DNA from: Allacma fusca
Taxonomy: Eukaryota; Arthropoda; Collembola; Symphypleona; Sminthuridae
NCBI GenBank assembly: GCA_947179485.1
Contig: OX359248.1
Location: 32,621,378-32,685,377 of the forward strand
Reading direction: 5' to 3'
DNA: 64,000 nucleotides
Below, one piece after another: positions 12,270 through 23,025 of the stretch; the first letter of the stretch is position 1, and each line of letters opens with the position of its first letter. A program made the position numbers and the translations under genes. Under the pieces are notes generated by a model. The model made no database searches. It was not told the DNA's origin and was given only the letters and a program-made list of their open reading frames with translations.

Positions 12270-14939
12270 TTAATCTTTTACCGAAATGCCAATTTGAGGA
12301 AACATATCTCTAATATCTCCAACTGCAGCGATGGGATTCTCTCGAAACCTTAACAGAACTGCTGGAAGCGAATTTAGCAAGTCAGGGCCAGTAATCAAAC
12401 ATGAATTGAGACTTACACCGTCACATTTTGAGGCAGCGTCAAAAACCAATCGAATTTTTCCAGGTTTCTTTAAATTAATGTGAGGAAAGTGCGGAATGTA
12501 CCACGTCCTTGGCCCTGATACTGCTTCCTCCTGTTTTGTCAACAGCACGGCGTAGCCTTTCTGAATAAAATCCTCCATTTTCTCCACATATTTGATCGCG
12601 AATTCAGTATTCCTGTCCATTTTTCGTTCCAGGCAATGTAAGCGCCGAAGTGCAGAGGAACGACTTTCAGGTAATGTGATGTTATCTTCCTTCCACAACA
12701 ACCCTGTCTGGAACCTTCCATCAACTTTGACTGTTGTTTTCTCTAGAAGAAACAAAGCTCTCTTCTCTTCTTGTGACTTCAGTGGTTTGGTAGCTACCTT
12801 TACTCCAAAAGATTCTGTACAAAATGACTCCTTCACCATTTTATTGAGCTCGTCATCAGCAACACATTGATGAAACAGGACGTGCTTGTTGACACGGTCT
12901 TTGGATATTGGTATATCTCCGTGAATTATCCAACCCAGTAACGTTTTTGAAGCTACGGGATCCGACCAGCTTCCAACTCGATATTTTCGCGGAAGTGCAA
13001 GTTGAATGTGGTCATGACCAATCAAAACTAGGGGACGCTGATTACACAACGGGTTGAAGGGAATGTCCGACAGATGCCGATACCTTCTGCGTAATTCCTC
13101 GACGTCAAGGTCAAACATTGGGAAATTTGAATTCGCTGTCGTCCTAACCTCACTCATGTTATATAGTTTTGCCCCACTATGAGTGCCACGAATAGTAAAG
13201 CTTATCACCTCGGAATTATCTTCATGAGCTAATTGTCCGTTAGTCCACTGCATACAAAGGGGGACATTTCGGCCACGAATCCCAAGTTTCTGTGCTAGCT
13301 CAGTATCGACAAGAGATATGGTTGAACCATCATCCATAATAGCATTGACAGTCGTCTCACCACCTGGACCACCAATAATTACTGGAAGAACCTTCAAGTG
13401 TACATCGGATCTAGCAGTAGACATTTCACTATAATTAGTGTGCATCATTAAAACCTCGTCAGGGTCCTTTACTTTCTTATGGAGAAGTTGGTGGTGAAAC
13501 TTTTCACAGCCTTGTTCACCACACAACTTCTTATTCGAACATGAGTCAACCCTATGCCCCCAACAAAAACAACCAATACATAATCTGTTTTGGATAGTGT
13601 GTTGCCATCTGGCTTTTACATCGTCCGCTAGGAACTTTTTACAGGTCTCAAGCTTGCGAATTGCTTCCTTACAACAAGAGCACTTTTTGTCACTACTTTT
13701 TACAATATTCAATACTGGCCTTTTATTTTTATTGTCAATATTTTTATTACCAGTATCATTATCCTCAACTTTACTAGGAAGCATACTTGCTGCTAATGCC
13801 ATCGTCGTCATCCAGTTTGATAGATCTTCGAGGTTAGGCTCATCAGAATGTCCGAGTAATTTACTGCACCACTGGAATTGAAGTTGATACGGAAGTTTTG
13901 CCAAGACATCTTCCATAAGTTGAGGGTTTACCATGTGAGCCGTCTTCTTCAGCGACTTCATGGTCGATACTAAATTGGCAACATGGTTAGAGTACTGCAT
14001 TAAAGTTTCCGGCCTACCTTCCTTTGGTGCTGCAGTTGATTTTACTTGGGCAATCATAGATTTGATAATTTGTTCAGTGCGCCCGAACATGAATTCCAAG
14101 GTCGCCATGATTCGAGGGACATTTTCAGGCAGATGCAGAATGCCAATGACAGCGTCTCGGGCTTTCTCCTTCAGACATTTCTGAAGCCGAACCAGATTTT
14201 CGTCATCTGAAAGTCCCAGTAGATCAGTAGTCCTGTAATATTGGGATGCAAACATTGGCCAATCTTTATGTTTCCCCGTGAAATCTGGTAGAAACTTTGG
14301 AATGGACTGCCTTGCCAAGAATTTGTCCATTTGAAGAGTTCTTCGGTTATTTTCCTCATACCCAACTGGATTTTGTTGTAACCAAATTGGTCTTGTTGTA
14401 ACTTCTGGAGCAGTGTTGTTAGGAAGAACAACTTGTGCGAAAGTAAGCGCGTTGTCTTTCCCCACTTCTTCCATCTCAGGGAAAGCCAGTTTTCCTCCCG
14501 CCAGCCATTGTTGTACTTTGGTTTTTGGTTTTAGACTCTTGCTTAATTTTGAAGCGCCGTCATCTTCCAAATCTTGAGAAAGTTTCTCATCGTCGCTCTC
14601 CTCCTCGTCGATGGTTGCTTTCTTCACCTCTAGCCGCTTATTAACTAGGGCCATGTTCATCTCAATTCTCATTTTTTCAATTTCCATTTTAGCCAACTCC
14701 GCTTGTTGACGAGAAATTTCTTCCATGGCAACCAACTCAGCTTCCAACTTTTTCCGAGCAATCAAACTCTTTGTTGACCTAGCCGTTGAGTAATTAGTTG
14801 CCTTGGATTTATGTGATTGCTTAGATATAACTGACCCGTTGCCATGGTTGCTGATACAATCATTCTCATCCTCGACATCGTCATCCGCGGCTTCTTTATT
14901 CCTTCTCACCTCTGCTTTCCGTCTCAGCGGAATTTCCAT
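12270..14939 (-). CDS. gag-pol: BEL/Pao Gag, protease and start of RT, truncated by a stop codon
   Basis: 889 residues. An N-terminal acidic/basic region is followed by a predicted coiled coil (about 55-110, Glu/Lys/Met-rich), the BEL-type capsid region (DUF1759-like, about 205-380), a CCHC knuckle CIGCFCWGHRVDSC (about 454-467) with a second Cys/His cluster after it, an aspartic protease with DDGST (about 534), and the first RT motifs (about 825-889). Translation ends at a TAA at 12272-12270 inside RT, and the same frame then continues in the downstream ORF. This single nonsense codon appears to be the only break in the polyprotein. The true Gag start is uncertain: a 91-codon open frame at 15199-14924, overlapping by 16 nt in another frame, contains WSFFEPDRLVLWTKLHSKGM and may hold the Gag N-terminus, implying an additional frameshift. 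Confidence 0.9.
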   Translation of the reverse strand: MEIPLRRKAEVRRNKEAADDDVEDENDCISNHGNGSVISKQSHKSKATNYSTARSTKSLIARKKLEAELVAMEEISRQQAELAKMEIEKMRIEMNMALVNKRLEVKKATIDEEESDDEKLSQDLEDDGASKLSKSLKPKTKVQQWLAGGKLAFPEMEEVGKDNALTFAQVVLPNNTAPEVTTRPIWLQQNPVGYEENNRRTLQMDKFLARQSIPKFLPDFTGKHKDWPMFASQYYRTTDLLGLSDDENLVRLQKCLKEKARDAVIGILHLPENVPRIMATLEFMFGRTEQIIKSMIAQVKSTAAPKEGRPETLMQYSNHVANLVSTMKSLKKTAHMVNPQLMEDVLAKLPYQLQFQWCSKLLGHSDEPNLEDLSNWMTTMALAASMLPSKVEDNDTGNKNIDNKNKRPVLNIVKSSDKKCSCCKEAIRKLETCKKFLADDVKARWQHTIQNRLCIGCFCWGHRVDSCSNKKLCGEQGCEKFHHQLLHKKVKDPDEVLMMHTNYSEMSTARSDVHLKVLPVIIGGPGGETTVNAIMDDGSTISLVDTELAQKLGIRGRNVPLCMQWTNGQLAHEDNSEVISFTIRGTHSGAKLYNMSEVRTTANSNFPMFDLDVEELRRRYRHLSDIPFNPLCNQRPLVLIGHDHIQLALPRKYRVGSWSDPVASKTLLGWIIHGDIPISKDRVNKHVLFHQCVADDELNKMVKESFCTESFGVKVATKPLKSQEEKRALFLLEKTTVKVDGRFQTGLLWKEDNITLPESRSSALRRLHCLERKMDRNTEFAIKYVEKMEDFIQKGYAVLLTKQEEAVSGPRTWYIPHFPHINLKKPGKIRLVFDAASKCDGVSLNSCLITGPDLLNSLPAVLLRFRENPIAAVGDIRDMFPQIGISVKD

Positions 14940-15076
14940 ACCGGTAAATTCTGGATAAAGGCCTTGGTTTCGTCTACTCTGCCTTGGGACTGTATTCGCA
15001 ACTGCTTCGGAGTCAGCATTCCCTTCGAATGGAGTTTTGTCCAGAGAACCAATCTATCCGGTTCGAAAAAGGACCA

Positions 15077-15500
15077 TGTTATTGCCCGCCATGTCAGGCT
15101 CGTATTCAACCTCCTGGTTGTGATAGTAGTAGTTGAAGGACCAGCGTTACAACGCAATAATTCGAATTTTAAATAAAGAGAAAATATTCTCAGCCTCAAG
15201 GTCTTGCATCAAAATACGCCAGCTTATGGCCTAACCTTGAGAATGTCAGTACTTAAGAAAAGACAAACTCCGGAGCTAACCTCACTCACGTCTTTCCTTT
15301 GACAAGTTCAAAGCTGACTGCCTTTAATGACAATTTTCTCTATCAAACTTAACAAACATACCATTGAAAACATGTAAACCAATGAATCTCTCTTATGAAC
15401 ATCATTTTGATATAATATGATATTAAAATAACAACAAGAACAAAATAACATTATTTCTGATGGTAGCCATGTGAGACGCTACGTTGATTAGGCCGCAACA
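15077..15500 (-). repeat. BEL/Pao 5' LTR
   Basis: 424 bp, the right copy on the plus strand and 5' in element orientation. It begins TGTTGCGGCC on the coding strand. The primer-binding-site region follows at 15076 and below. Confidence 0.95.
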
Positions 15501-15605
15501 ACCGATATATCGTTCATGGATATCGGTATCGTGAATTTTCTTGTTAACGATACCGATATTAACGATATTTTAAAATTGAACGATACGCTCATGCCTAGTA
15601 TTTAC

Positions 15606-16423
15606 TAACCGGCTAGATCACATTCTCCCTGAATTTGAACCCTCTTTTTCCAAAGAACGAAATTGTGGTACTTTGATTTAATCAGTTGGATTTTGTTTTG
15701 CAGCACCTTGGGAGTGACTTCTAATTGAAGTTCCTGAATTAATTTTTGGTAATAGCTTGGTGGCTTCGGCTAAACCAAAATTAGAATGAAATGCATATTT
15801 TACAAGGAAATGTGTACACGAATACTCTTTAGGCCAAGTATAGATATAATAAAGGCCAAAAGATTCCAACCCCAAAATATCCACGTCCTTGAATAAATTC
15901 GATCGTATAATTCAGCAAAGCACCAATTTCCAGAACCGTCCACCGCTTATAACTTCTGTTTGACATATTAACAGTCCTAGTCCTAGGCAGTATTTTGAAA
16001 TATACTATTTGAAAATTTTAATAATTTAAAACTGGTTACGTGATAAAATGATAGAAACAAACTGTTTCCACAAAAGGTTTATATATATCTCAAAATCCAT
16101 GGTGCTCAACGGAGCAGCTATTTACAAAACTTTTGATTTGAATTTGATTTGAAAGTACCAGTGAGTATATTATGTTTTGCAGTTTGTTAGTATTCTAAAA
16201 ATATTTATTTTACTCCACAAAAGTAATTTTACTTGTTATTTTCAAGACTAGAAAGTACTACGCCAATTTATATTTTTACTTGGAATGTCACACATTTTTA
16301 AAATAAAACGTTTTGCTCAAAATAATATTTTTCAACTAAATGATTTTCGTGCTATTTCAATTGATTGAAAAATGAGATAGTCGATATAACTCCGAAATAA
16401 ATAAATATATAAATAAATATAAA
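15606..16423. other. Gene-poor spacer
   Basis: AT-rich sequence between the right target duplication of the hAT element and the pogo-like MITE. I see no exon, repeat array or RNA gene that I can support. Confidence 0.5.
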
Positions 16424-17355
16424 CAGTCGACTCTCCTTATAGCGTCTCTCCCTATAGAGTCACTCTCTCTATAAAGTCAATAATATATTAAATAATAAAA
16501 TATAATAAAAAGCGAATAAAATATAAGCCTTGTGTTAAAAAGTGAACCTCTACCCTTATTTAATATATTATATATATTTCACTTCGCGTCTTTAACTAAT
16601 TATCTCTATAAAGTCATCCTGGGTTCCTCCCAAGCTACCTTATATGCTAATTTCAACCGTTATAACGTCACTCGTTATAACGTCAGTTCCCTTATAAAGT
16701 CGCTTTTTTGTAGCAGTTGGGTGAAAGCGCACCCTTATAACGTCATGTTGACGTTACAAAGCGTCAAACCTAGCTAAATAACACACTGGTGAGGTCATTT
16801 TAAAGCTTTTTACTCTTCAGTTTCACTATACTTGCATTGGCTTATTATGCAGCGACGTTATAAAAGACTGGAAGGAACGTATTATTGTAAATATATGTGC
16901 AAGCGTGGTTAACGACATTGATAAAGTCCCATCCAGGAAAATCCACATTTCCAAGCTTTTATATTTATTTTCGCATCCAGTAAAGAACTCATTTTCATAG
17001 TTTTAACGGAATTACATTTTTTATTGTTTGAAAACTTTTGTAAATGATTTGATAAGTGTCTTATTGAGATTCAGAAAATACTTTATTCAATCCTGCCTGA
17101 CCTTTGTTGTTTGTGGCGTGAGAAACTTTGAAAAATATTATTATTTATTAATTAATATTAACTATTTTTGTTCTCCTTTTGCATAGACATAATATAGTAT
17201 GTGCTACTTAAATGAAACGAGACATGAGTCCAATTTAACTAAAAACGAAAAATTTGAAATAAACCATTATTTATTTATGTGTCTCTATAACGTCGTTCCC
17301 TTATAACGTCACTTTTTGGGAGATTTATTGGTGTTGTTATAGAGAGACTCGACTG
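16424..17355. mobile_element. Pogo/Tigger-like non-autonomous element
   Basis: Ends are CAGTCGACTCTCCTTATAGC at the left and the complement of CAGTCGAGTCTCTCTATAAC at the right, an imperfect terminal inverted repeat of about 20 bp resembling pogo/Tigger termini. The interior has at least five copies of TATAACGTC and several of TATAAAGTC close to both ends, a subterminal repeat pattern. No transposase frame is visible in 932 bp. A clean TA target duplication is not evident, so the exact ends may be off by a few bases. Confidence 0.65.
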
Positions 17356-17874
17356 AATATAGAATCTAATCATCGCGATAACCCCAAATGACCAAATATA
17401 ACTGCAAAAAAATGACTGAGAAGTTTCAGGAAAACGGAACATCTTGGTCTTTGGTTTTCCATGGCAGCTGTTTATCTCTAAAATATTCTCTAACTGATGA
17501 GTTACAAGTCAGTATTGTTTTTACAAACGCGTATTTCTCAGGACAGGAAGCAAGAAAAGTTAATGGCGTATTGATGGTCATAGTAGTGATGTTTTTCCTT
17601 ATTCCAGTGACAAACGTAACGACAAGATATTTCAAGAAGACTTTGCTCACCAAAGGAGTCCTACTTGACTAAATCTGGTAGTGTGTATGTGAGTCTCAAT
17701 GTGAGTTTTTGATTTATGAACGAGAGTTGCGTTCGGTTCAATCAATTCGAACTTGAAATTGCAAATTAAAATCTAACTTTGATTAGTTTTTTTGGTGTAC
17801 TTTTATTTTTAGGAGGCTCTTGAAATCCAAGGCTGATTCACAGTCATCACATCTTGTCAGTTTATACATACAGC
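17356..17874. other. Spacer with an ambiguous two-strand open region
   Basis: About 230-280 bp (17388-17672) is open on both strands (94 codons plus, 75 codons minus). On the plus strand, acceptor-like TTTCAG and TTATTCCAG occur, but no codon-level or domain evidence chooses a strand. I do not call a gene. Confidence 0.4.
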
Positions 17875-18959
17875 CAGGCGCGTAGCCAGGAATTGGCCAA
17901 GGGGGGGGCAACATTAATTAGAACGTACATATGTAAACTGACACATTCTACGGGAAATCCAATTCACGAACGTAAAACGCATCAAATTTTGCAAACTGAA
18001 TTTCAGACTTTAAAATTCTCCACGTTTTACGATTCCATCAAATTTGAATAATTTTGGACCAGATTTTTAATTGGGCTTGATCCGATTTCGGAGAATTTCG
18101 GGACCTGGGTTCGCTTCTATCGTTTCAGCTGGTGCTTAACCTACTGTTCCTGTGACACACGTCTTTGATTCGAAAAGAAACTGCGAATATCAGGCGTGCT
18201 TGACCTTTTCATAATGAAGAATTAAATACAATTCACTAATTTAATAATTCTATCCAGGTTAAAAATTCCCTCGAAGCGATGCGTGTAAGTTACAGAAGCT
18301 AAAACCTTTTAATATGAAAATATTTAAAGCCGCTGTTACCATACTTTTGTTGCCGTTGAAGGTTGAAGTCAAATCGACGAGGCAAAGGTCAAAGTGAAAT
18401 CGGGATTTCGCAATGCATTCAAATCACCCGCTAAGCAAGGATGAACACAATAAAAATATACTCTAGAATCACCCAAAACGTCTCTTTATTGAATGGTTTA
18501 TTACCCACGGCTTCTTCCCGTCAAAAGTTGACCCATCCATACTCGCGAAAATCGTATCGAAATGCTTTTCCATTTCGATAGAAATTTATTGATCTAGAAA
18601 TCCTTTGCTCTCGCAATGGACAAACATTGCGATACGATTTTCGCGCTTATGGATGGGTCAATTAATGACGGGAGGAGCGGTGGGTAATAAATCATTCACA
18701 CGAAACATGCAAATTTCATGGGTGATTCTAGAGTTATGCTGTTTATACACAGATATTTACATGGAATACTGCATATGTTGAGTTTCGAAGTGATTCTTTT
18801 TTACAAATAAAAAAAATTGTACTGTCAAATCACTAAAAATGTTTGCATGTCTCCGTATGGACTGATTTATTTTTAACTTTTTGAGTGATTTGAGAGTATT
18901 TTATTTTGAATGGGGGGGGGGCAATTGCCCCCCTTGCCCCCCCCTTGGCTACGCGCCTG
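17875..18959. mobile_element. hAT-type MITE with G-rich ends (CAGGCGCGTAGCCA)
   Basis: 1085 bp. Termini CAGGCGCGTAGCCA at the left and its complement at the right are each followed internally by runs of 8-9 G (or C). They are flanked by an exact 8-bp target duplication CATACAGC (17867-17874 and 18960-18967), which fits hAT (P elements also make 8 bp). No transposase frame. It contains a long palindrome at 18461-18733 that may be a second, nested MITE. Confidence 0.85.
18461..18733. repeat. Long palindrome nested in the hAT MITE
   Basis: Outer inverted repeat CTCTAGAATCACCC at 18461-18474 pairs with 18720-18733. Inner arms of about 69 bp (18491-18559 and 18630-18697) pair with only a few mismatches, around a loop of about 70 nt. 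A transcript would form a very stable hairpin. It may be a snap-back MITE; no unequivocal target duplication is visible. Confidence 0.75.
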
Positions 18960-18967
18960 CATACAGC

Positions 18968-19740
18968 AATTTAATTGCTATAAAATGAACCAATAAAGAC
19001 GAGAGATTTTTTCCAACATGTTTGAAAATTTGACGGATTCAAATACCCTGTCAAAATCTAGACTTTCTACTTGGATTTCAAAACTTCGGTTTACATAATT
19101 TTAGCTCGTACAACAATTCAATTAGTTTTGTCCGAGCCGATAAAAACTGAGATAGTCAAAAGCTTTTTGAAATTTAAGATGGTTACCAAATTCAGTATTT
19201 TCAACATTTTGGACATCAGTCAACAAGAATTTTAAATTTTACTGTTTATTCAAAAACATCATCAAAAGACAGCCTAACCTGATGGTTGGGCCAAGCATCA
19301 GATAATTCGTTCGTGACGACAAAAAATTTTGAAACAATTAGTAAATTTGAATACCCCACAAAAATTTGGTTAGGATGATTTTATCATGAAGACAACATAA
19401 GCAGGGGTCGGGTACAAGGGTACAGGTACTACATATTAGTTTCAAGTATGGGTACAGGTACTGACAAATTTACTCGTTACTCGGGCACGGGAATAGGCAG
19501 ACACAGCATTTCGTCATACCCGGTAATCGGGTACGGGTACACGGTTTCTGTACCCAGTCTGGTCATAATCATCCTCCACACAAATGCACTCCAGTTCGTA
19601 ATTCCAAAGCGCAATTCATCAATGCCCACAATTTAATTTATAACCAAGTTTGAACCCTCTCGAACCATCACGACACTTGGTTACTCCCTACAATAATTTA
19701 ATATAAAATCCATTGTAATTATTTTACAGTATCTACTTAT
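18968..19740. other. Spacer with GGGTAC-rich remnant
   Basis: No gene. At 19405-19560 GGGTACAGGTAC, CGGGTACGGGTAC and related motifs are iterated on both strands, probably a decayed transposon end. The rest is AT-rich. Confidence 0.4.
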
Positions 19741-20084
19741 TACACAACTGCCATTCCATTTAAACGAATGTGGATAACTCTAAAAATTATACCTTCTAGA
19801 ATTGTCACTTGAAATGGTACTCTTTTAGAATGATTGTTATTTCGGGACGGGATCGGGACGCATAATTTTGTCCAGAGAATTTCAGGACGGGATGGAATCT
19901 TCTGTGAAACACAATAATTGTTCCCCGCAGAATCTATAACCGTTATGCAAAATGAACTACGTGGAAGTGGCATTGAAGGCAACATGGTCTGGAACAATCT
20001 TTTACTAATAATTTACGAAGACACGTAGTAGAAAAACATCATGGGTATGTAATAATTAAGGGAACTGGTCTACTGTGCCTTTAG

Positions 20085-21225
20085 TGAAACTATGAAGGCT
20101 TTTTGGCTTTTAGTGGAGAATGCATCGAGGTCTTTTTATTTATTCTTGGATGTTACTCTTGTCTTGTTGCATTTTATTACGGTCCCAATCAGAGATGCGC
20201 AAAGGAAATATCCTTCGAAGACGAAAATTCAGTAATAATTTCCCCTTCAACATGACCTACATTGAAACCCTCTAAAAAATCTGCCTTCCTTCTAAAATGC
20301 ATACACTCATTTTTGCCTTCTTCTAATTTTCCTTCCTTCCTTTAATTTTACAGATACAACCCGCTTAAAAACATTTTCGCCACCAGGATTCAGTGCAGTG
20401 AAGAGAGCGGGCACACATTGTCAGTTGTGAGTTCACGAATTGGCTGGGTTATTGCGCTAGCAGCAAAACGTCGTTGCTTATGCTATGCTTTCACGTTATA
20501 GATATTTCGTGTACCTGGAAGCTTTCACGGCGTTAGAGGGCTAATATTTAGGAACCCTTCCTTCACAAACCTTCATTGTTGTTTGTCATCATAGTTTTTG
20601 TGAAGGTTTCCTTCAGAAAAAAGTATCCCCATCCTTCTATTCCTTCTGCAGCTGTAAGAAAGTTACCTTTCCGCCTTGAAGGAAACCTTCTTGGAAGGCC
20701 AGCCTTCGAAGGCTGCGCATCTCTGGTCCTAACACCTTGCTACTTCAATCAAGTATTATTTTGTATTCAAAAAAAGTACTCTCCGAGATCGCATTGTATT
20801 GGAATCTTAACGTCGTGCCAGCCCTCAATCCTTCCGAATTTTAAAATGAATTCGCTCATTCTCCAGCCTTCCTCCAAGGAAGAGTTCCGTGATTCCGAGC
20901 CTTCATTTGTAGCAACTATTTGGCCACTTTACCTTTTATAAAACTACATGAAGGCCTTTTGGCTTTTAGTGTAGATTGCAACTAGCCATTTCGCTTATTC
21001 TGCGAGGATATTGTTGTCGCTAATATTTTATGACGGTCCCAATCTCCCAATAGCTTACTACTTTAATCGTATCTTATTGTGTAGTCAAAAAAAGTTTCTC
21101 ATAAAACGGATTACATATATTTAAATCCTATCATCCTGCCAGCGAATTTAAAGAATCGGAAATTTAAATGAGATTCTCGTAACCCTTGCGGATTTAGAAT
21201 GTATTAGAAATGTTCTCCGTCGCTT
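20085..21225 (+). repeat. Degenerate tandem pair with an empty-site paralogue
   Basis: Unit 1 (from about 20085, interrupted by the hAT element at 20190-20725) and unit 2 (20940-21225) share CTTTTGGCTTTTAGTG, ACGGTCCCAAT and a TTGTGTAGTC/TTGTATTC AAAAAAAGT stretch. Unit 2 lacks the insertion and shows the uninterrupted site, independently supporting the insertion boundaries in unit 1. Confidence 0.65.
20190..20725. mobile_element. hAT-type MITE with CAGAGATGCGCA termini
   Basis: 536 bp. Left end CAGAGATGCGCA and right end TGCGCATCTCTG are perfect inverted repeats. Flanks GTCCCAAT and GTCCTAAC match at 6 of 8 positions, an aged 8-bp target duplication. The interior is rich in CCTTC and CTTCGAAGG motifs near the ends. 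No transposase frame. It is related in layout and internal motifs to the element at 25413-26118. Confidence 0.75.
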
Positions 21226-21862
21226 AATATGCAGTATCTGGTACATGTTTGTACGCCCATATTTAGTGGTTTTGTTCTGTACAATAATATTCCTGTTAAC
21301 ATATTGAGCTGTGTGTGCAGCGCCGAAAGTGTATCATTAAACGAGTTATACGAGTTTTTCTACGGTTTGTGTAGAACAGCCAAACATATATCTAAGTATA
21401 TTGGATTTGACAAATAATTATAATATTTCATTAAGAGGCGTTTTGTAAAAATGTGGATCTGCTAATATGTTAATTCGAAAAATAAGTTTTCTCTGTAAAC
21501 CTTGTGTATGAGCATTCTCAAAAACACAATAAATATACATACATACATACATATTGAGCTGTGAAATTTATGTGATTGACTGAAGGTATGCCCGAAAGGA
21601 TATGAATCTACTAGATCTGAATAAACATATTTCCCATGTTACCTAAAAAGTACACCAAAGAGGGTGTCCATGTTAAGCTACCATATAACATTAGTGAAGA
21701 TTGCGATATATGTAACAGTGAAATGACCTCACGGAAGCCCAAAGGATCCGTAAAAATTCTAATATACATTCTAATATAGTTTTTAGGAAGAAACTCATAA
21801 TTATACCGGAAATTTTCGCAAATATGTATGTAATGTAGCCAAAAAATTAAGAATGAGTCGCA

Positions 21863-22278
21863 ATGGTTAGCTCACGAATACTGCCGTTTTTGTTGACCAA
21901 TTTGGACCGGACAAAATGGAAATCCAGTTATGGCTTCTAGCCAGTTGCTCTACTGCTAACACAAATACCCGGCGGGTATGGAAACCGGGTAATACAATAC
22001 CCGGTATTCATAAATATTCAGAAATTCGCTAGTTTCGCTGCAGAAATATGTTTAAATGGTTGTTGGGGGTTAGACTATTTTCGTGCCAATGACATTCGGG
22101 CATTACACCCGGGTTTTATAACACCCGGCACATGTAAAAGGTATTGTATTACCCGATTTCCATACCCGCCGGGTATTTGTGTTAGCAGTAGAGCAACTGG
22201 CTAGAAGCCATAACTGGATTTCCATTTTGTCCGGTCCAAATTGGTCAACACAAACGGCAGTATTCGTGATCTAACCAT
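21863..22278. repeat. Near-perfect foldback, 139-bp arms
   Basis: Left arm 21863-22001 and right arm 22140-22278 are reverse complements with only a few mismatches, separated by a 138-bp loop. The arms contain GACCAATTTGGACCGGAC and TACCCGGCGGGTATGG. High arm identity implies recent origin or inverted-repeat gene conversion. No target duplication is clear. Confidence 0.85.
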
Positions 22279-22329
22279 GCTAACCTAACCCGGGTATCCC
22301 GTTACCCGAATGGCCCAAAAAATTTATTT

Positions 22330-23025
22330 AAGGTCCTGGTATGGTTTTGAACACATTTGCGTAGTCAGTTTGGCCTTAAACAAAGTATTTCAGAAATAGC
22401 CCGAGAGGACACTTTTGTCCTCATCACGGGACGTCGCTTATGGGAAACCTACACGATGTTACACATGCCTGTTTGTAAACCATTTTGAATTTAACCAAAT
22501 GCATCATAATCATTTTACATCTTCATCGACGATATTCTGATGGGAACTTGGTTACAATACAAGAACCAGCAGGCGCGTAATGGAGATCCACTTATGTAAG
22601 GAACTGACTATATTTCGCTCTTCTCACACTTTTCTTTCAGGAATAAGGCTGGTTGCCAGTCTAGTTTGTTTTAGAATGGCACGAGATCTTGAAAAAAAAT
22701 AGCTGATTTTAGTATACTTGTATTATTATACTTCCCTCTTAAATGCAGCTTCTTAGATTCTAGCTCATGAATTTTGATAAGAAATGTTTGCGAGTCACTG
22801 TTTGATTGCGTAGTAGATAAAGCATCTGAAAAAATTATTTTAGCATAATGTTTTCGAGATAAGAGGTGTCAACGATCATGTCCACCATTAGGGCCAGTCA
22901 TGTTTAACATCGTGTTGTATTCCCATAAGTGACGTCCTGTGATGGGGTCAAAAGTGTCCCCTCAGGCTATTTCCAAAATACTGTGTTTAAGGCAAAACCA
23001 GACGGCTTCAGCGTTATTCTTTGGC
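22330..23025. repeat. Second foldback (about 150-bp arms)
   Basis: Arm about 22340-22480 pairs with about 22885-23020. Matching blocks include GGCCTTAAACAAAGTATTT with AAATACTGTGTTTAAGGC, and GGGACGTCGCTTATGGGA with TCCCATAAGTGACGTCC. The arms are more diverged than those of the foldback at 21863. Confidence 0.65.

Larger units (their letters stand above)
9045..15500 (-). mobile_element. BEL/Pao LTR retrotransposon, nearly intact
   Basis: A 6456-bp element on the minus strand. Identical-length LTRs of 424 bp (9045-9468 and 15077-15500) both begin TGTT and end AACA. It is flanked by a 5-bp target duplication ACCGA (9040-9044 and 15501-15505), as expected for BEL/Pao. The LTRs differ at one base that I can see (C versus A in the CTTGC[C/A]TCAAAA stretch), so insertion is recent. 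Next to the 3' LTR (9469-9480 on plus) is a polypurine tract that reads GGCGGGGAAGAA on the coding strand. Just inside the 5' LTR the coding strand starts TGGTCCTTTTTCGAACCGG, the expected place of a primer-binding site. The gag-pol frame is interrupted by one stop. Confidence 0.95.
7985..15597. mobile_element. Non-autonomous hAT element hosting a BEL/Pao insertion
   Basis: Terminal inverted repeats TAGGCATGAGCG (7985-7996) and its complement (15586-15597) are flanked by a perfect 8-bp target duplication GTATTTAC (7977-7984 and 15598-15605). An 8-bp duplication and a TAG-starting terminus are typical of hAT. Both subterminal regions are packed with CGATATATCG and CGATAT motifs, plausible transposase-binding repeats. 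After removing the nested BEL element (9045-15500) and its 5-bp duplication the element is about 1.15 kb. It has no transposase ORF, so it would depend on a transposase in trans. A possible smaller foldback with GAATTGAA-rich arms lies at about 8330-8680. Confidence 0.88.

Noticed and set aside
17388-17672. Candidate exon open on both strands
   Set aside because: No evidence to choose a strand; splice-like sites alone are weak.
22276-22292. TAACCTAACC as arthropod telomeric repeat
   Set aside because: Only two units at the edge of a foldback; chance or transposon sequence.
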